From Flectonema sp. DT1601 (taxonomy: Eukaryota > Euglenozoa > Diplonemea > Diplonemida > Diplonemidae), in assembly GCA_964019425.1 (NCBI GenBank), contig OZ025806.1, positions 187,501-251,500 on the forward strand: DNA of 64,000 nucleotides, written 5' to 3'. Positions 62,801-64,000 of the stretch are shown piece by piece (the first letter of the stretch is position 1; each line of letters starts with the position of its first letter). Both the position numbers and the translations under genes were made by a program. Below the pieces are notes generated by a model. It saw nothing but the letters and a program-made list of their open reading frames with translations. It was not told where the DNA came from and made no database searches.

Positions 62801-64000
62801 ATTGCGCGATCTACGTACTACTCGCCCCGATCTCCTTAAGCGTTTTGAAGTGGAAGCCACAGATGAACTACTGAACTCTTTGAATAAATTACAAGTCCAA
62901 GGTCAGTGGAAGGAGTGGTCTAAATGTATGATAAACGATTTCACCTGGAATAAGGTACTTAGGGAGGGAAATCCTGCCTATATCTCATTTCAACTGAAAG
63001 CGGTTACAAACACCCTCCCCTCACAAGATAATTTAAAGAGGTGGAACATCACCAATGTGGACCAAAATTGTGTTTTGTGTGGCAAAGTGAATCCTACCCT
63101 CAGGCATGTCTTAACAGGCTGTCCTGTCTCTTTAACACAAGGGAGGTTCACGTGGCGTCACGACAGCGTTCTAAAACGCATTGTTATCTTCTTGGAAGAG
63201 TTGATAATAAAAGCCAACAAAAGAAAAGAAAACCTCCCGCCTCCCTCTCAAACTTTTTTAAAAACAGGGGAAAATAAACCCCTAGAAAGAATTTCTAAAG
63301 AGACAGGCGAACTTTCACTAGCGAATGATTGGGTCATCCTCGACGATGTCGGTGATAACCGCCTAATTGTTCCTCTTGAAGTGTGCCATGTCTCGTCCTC
63401 TCTAAGACCAGACATTTTTATTTATTCTTTTTTTGCGAAAAGAGCACTGATTCTGGAGCTGACGTGTCCAAATGAAGATCGTTTCGAAACCTCTCATGTC
63501 TTAAAGGAAAAGAAATACCTAAAGCTAAGAGACTCGATCATCGCTAATGGCTTCGACTGTAACATTTTTACTATTGAAGTTGGCGTACGAGGAAACATCT
63601 GCATGGACCAGCTGAACATCTGGACACGTCACATCGGTTCACCTTTAGCACCAACAAAAGCTTTATTTTGTGAATGCACCAGAATCGCCAGACAGTGCTC
63701 ATATGTTCTGTTCCAGACGAGGAACCTCCCCACGTGGCATTCAAGACCACTAATGCGCAGCATTAAAGAAGAACCTGCCACTGCAAGTTTTATAAAAGAT
63801 GGTAAAGAAATCTTCCCTGTGGAAGAAGTCAAAATCCACAAAGTAACAAAACTGAAAACGATCGAAAAGCTCACCATTGAAAGATCGTGGCTTGAGAAAT
63901 GTTTTATCTGGCAAACTTGTTACGCATCGGCTCTTTCTATTCTACTTATTGCCAATGGTTCTTCCTCCCCGGCCCCTTCTGTTTTGTTAGATGAGGATGA
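59862..64000 (+). mobile_element. LINE copy J, 5' leader and coding part (runs off the right edge)
   Basis: Mirror of copy B from 19807 to 15672. It begins GCCTTTTGTGGAGCTATCC directly after the 3' end of copy I and continues past the window end, so its 3' part and true length are not visible. Confidence 0.88.
60306..64000 (+). CDS. LINE polyprotein copy J, N-terminal 1230 residues (partial)
   Basis: Same frame as 14240-19366 but on the plus strand. It is open from the stop at 60153-60155 to the window end and covers both CCHC fingers, RT (FADD near 62060), the CCHC knuckle (near 63070), the endonuclease (near 63400-63530) and the start of the C-terminal tail. As in copy B, no in-frame ATG precedes the fingers; the first is at about 60975. 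Substitutions distinguishing A from B (for example PTGRK rather than PIGRK) follow B, as expected if J is a duplicate of B. Confidence 0.85.
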   Translation, partial: MQEAISRSALDGDKTLVAKCPLCFETYLKGPVAHFRRNCKFSKEFKDYKSRFPPSTHSQVKDCYHLPCPECGKLFKSIATRAKHCVNGTCKGTPLSPLTGNNSDLEPPFVGESVDFKTSQTAFVPYNSTTPTFTPLHPSRLKFRSFGTEWKDIDVSAAEKLQTFTVETENSSKPADQLDKLLKTVYQICSGFFEETKRNLPRKQKSREEVILDQEKLECRLEMKQLRQELRKSGPSIENAVKWKEARTRMKRIFRMYRNLEKKNLFKKLQDKFRQNPFTAIKEELQKEDPQPPSLDIPEEKIIEHFKNNYCDNEKKKTDFTHPSFLPKSDYKTMDDIQFPSFEQFGILLSKKKNKCAPGPNCIPYVVWKKVPTFMEALYKVLKRIFELKAYPDSWGLAFVTMLPKPNSDGKDISKTRPIAVGNCDGKIFNTVIQEAVANHTLSKFNFQKGFRKGVSGCIEHATITSEIFKEVKALRKNLTIVWVDLADAFGSVKHQLIFFALKYFGIHERIIGFYKRYYSSMRVQIRVGEGLTPTIPFEVGVFQGCVSSPTLFNLVFQLLLFSLAVHQQEAYEFNNKSLQLLVAAFADDLQLTTSSKAGAKLLIKSLEQFLSWSRGMKAKPQKCIAHSFVQGKPANPDLKINNVPITNLQEAGEFKYLGRWFEPNAKEQKLRERLTTFTRNFLKKVDAMPLYGSQKAWSVQHLLLSRLTWSLMIHDLSLPFAKKMDKIIKPFLKKWWGFVRSANTVILFTGSKNTVGLRHKRVETLYKQAQSIKLDILRSSQDSDMHGVYNVIMEKSSNWSKKFSASAEWERLIKFFSYRSLAKQSAGLGHRLRDLRTTRPDLLKRFEVEATDELLNSLNKLQVQGQWKEWSKCMINDFTWNKVLREGNPAYISFQLKAVTNTLPSQDNLKRWNITNVDQNCVLCGKVNPTLRHVLTGCPVSLTQGRFTWRHDSVLKRIVIFLEELIIKANKRKENLPPPSQTFLKTGENKPLERISKETGELSLANDWVILDDVGDNRLIVPLEVCHVSSSLRPDIFIYSFFAKRALILELTCPNEDRFETSHVLKEKKYLKLRDSIIANGFDCNIFTIEVGVRGNICMDQLNIWTRHIGSPLAPTKALFCECTRIARQCSYVLFQTRNLPTWHSRPLMRSIKEEPATASFIKDGKEIFPVEEVKIHKVTKLKTIEKLTIERSWLEKCFIWQTCYASALSILLIANGSSSPAPSVLLDED

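Overview
The window looks like repeat-dense, AT-rich nuclear DNA from a eukaryote, most likely an invertebrate animal, although the lineage cannot be fixed from sequence alone. The grounds are nested LINE, DIRS-like, hAT, MULE-like and tRNA-SINE elements, long A/T homopolymers, a 200-base N gap and the absence of bacterial operons. I see no confident host protein gene. Two reading frames, at 24.6 kb (RNase H1-like) and 47.9 kb (acidic, zinc-ribbon-like), are the only coding stretches I cannot assign to a recognised mobile element.

The dominant resident is one large non-LTR retrotransposon family with a restriction-like endonuclease (the R2/NeSL/Hero type of LINE). Copy B (9457-19807, minus) appears full length at about 10.35 kb. 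It has a 0.44-kb leader and one frame of about 1708 codons: two CCHC fingers, RT with FADD, a CCHC knuckle, a PD-(D/E)XK endonuclease and a very long coiled-coil C-terminus. Its 4.8-kb 3' UTR holds 19 satellite units with three hairpins each, a GGTATCTC array, three 213-bp repeats and a terminal stem-loop. Other copies or pieces are A (1-4142, minus) with an inverted partner A' (4143-5080, plus), F (8.4 kb), C (19.8-24.5 kb), D (26.3-33.1 kb), E (33.1-40.1 kb, plus), G (49.3 kb), H (50.3-51.2 kb), I (56.2-59.9 kb, plus) and J (59.9-64 kb, plus). B/C and I/J are joined head to tail with no spacer. The block 56242-64000 is the reverse complement of 15672-23430 with no length change wherever I compared positions.

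A second family, called RepA here (unit about 1.36 kb, no coding capacity), has its 3' end and an internal block in common with the LINE. Its terminal stem differs from the LINE's by paired, compensating base changes. Its copies have a constant 3' end and variable 5' truncation. I read it as a short dependant of the LINE that also forms head-to-tail multimers (5.1-7.8 kb; 35.6-39.9 kb; single pieces at 43.8, 51.4 and 24.5 kb).

Between 33 and 47.5 kb lies a nest. A broken DIRS-like fossil (gag-like, tyrosine recombinase and RT/RNase H parts, minus strand) carries two insertions. One is a 3.4-kb hAT transposon that itself contains a RepA piece. The other is LINE copy E, which contains a 1190-bp MULE-like element (47-bp inverted ends, 9-bp target duplication) and a RepA tandem array. 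From 47.5 to 56 kb come tRNA-derived SINEs, the acidic ORF, rearranged LINE 3' ends, a 2.1-kb array of 31-bp minisatellite units and the gap.
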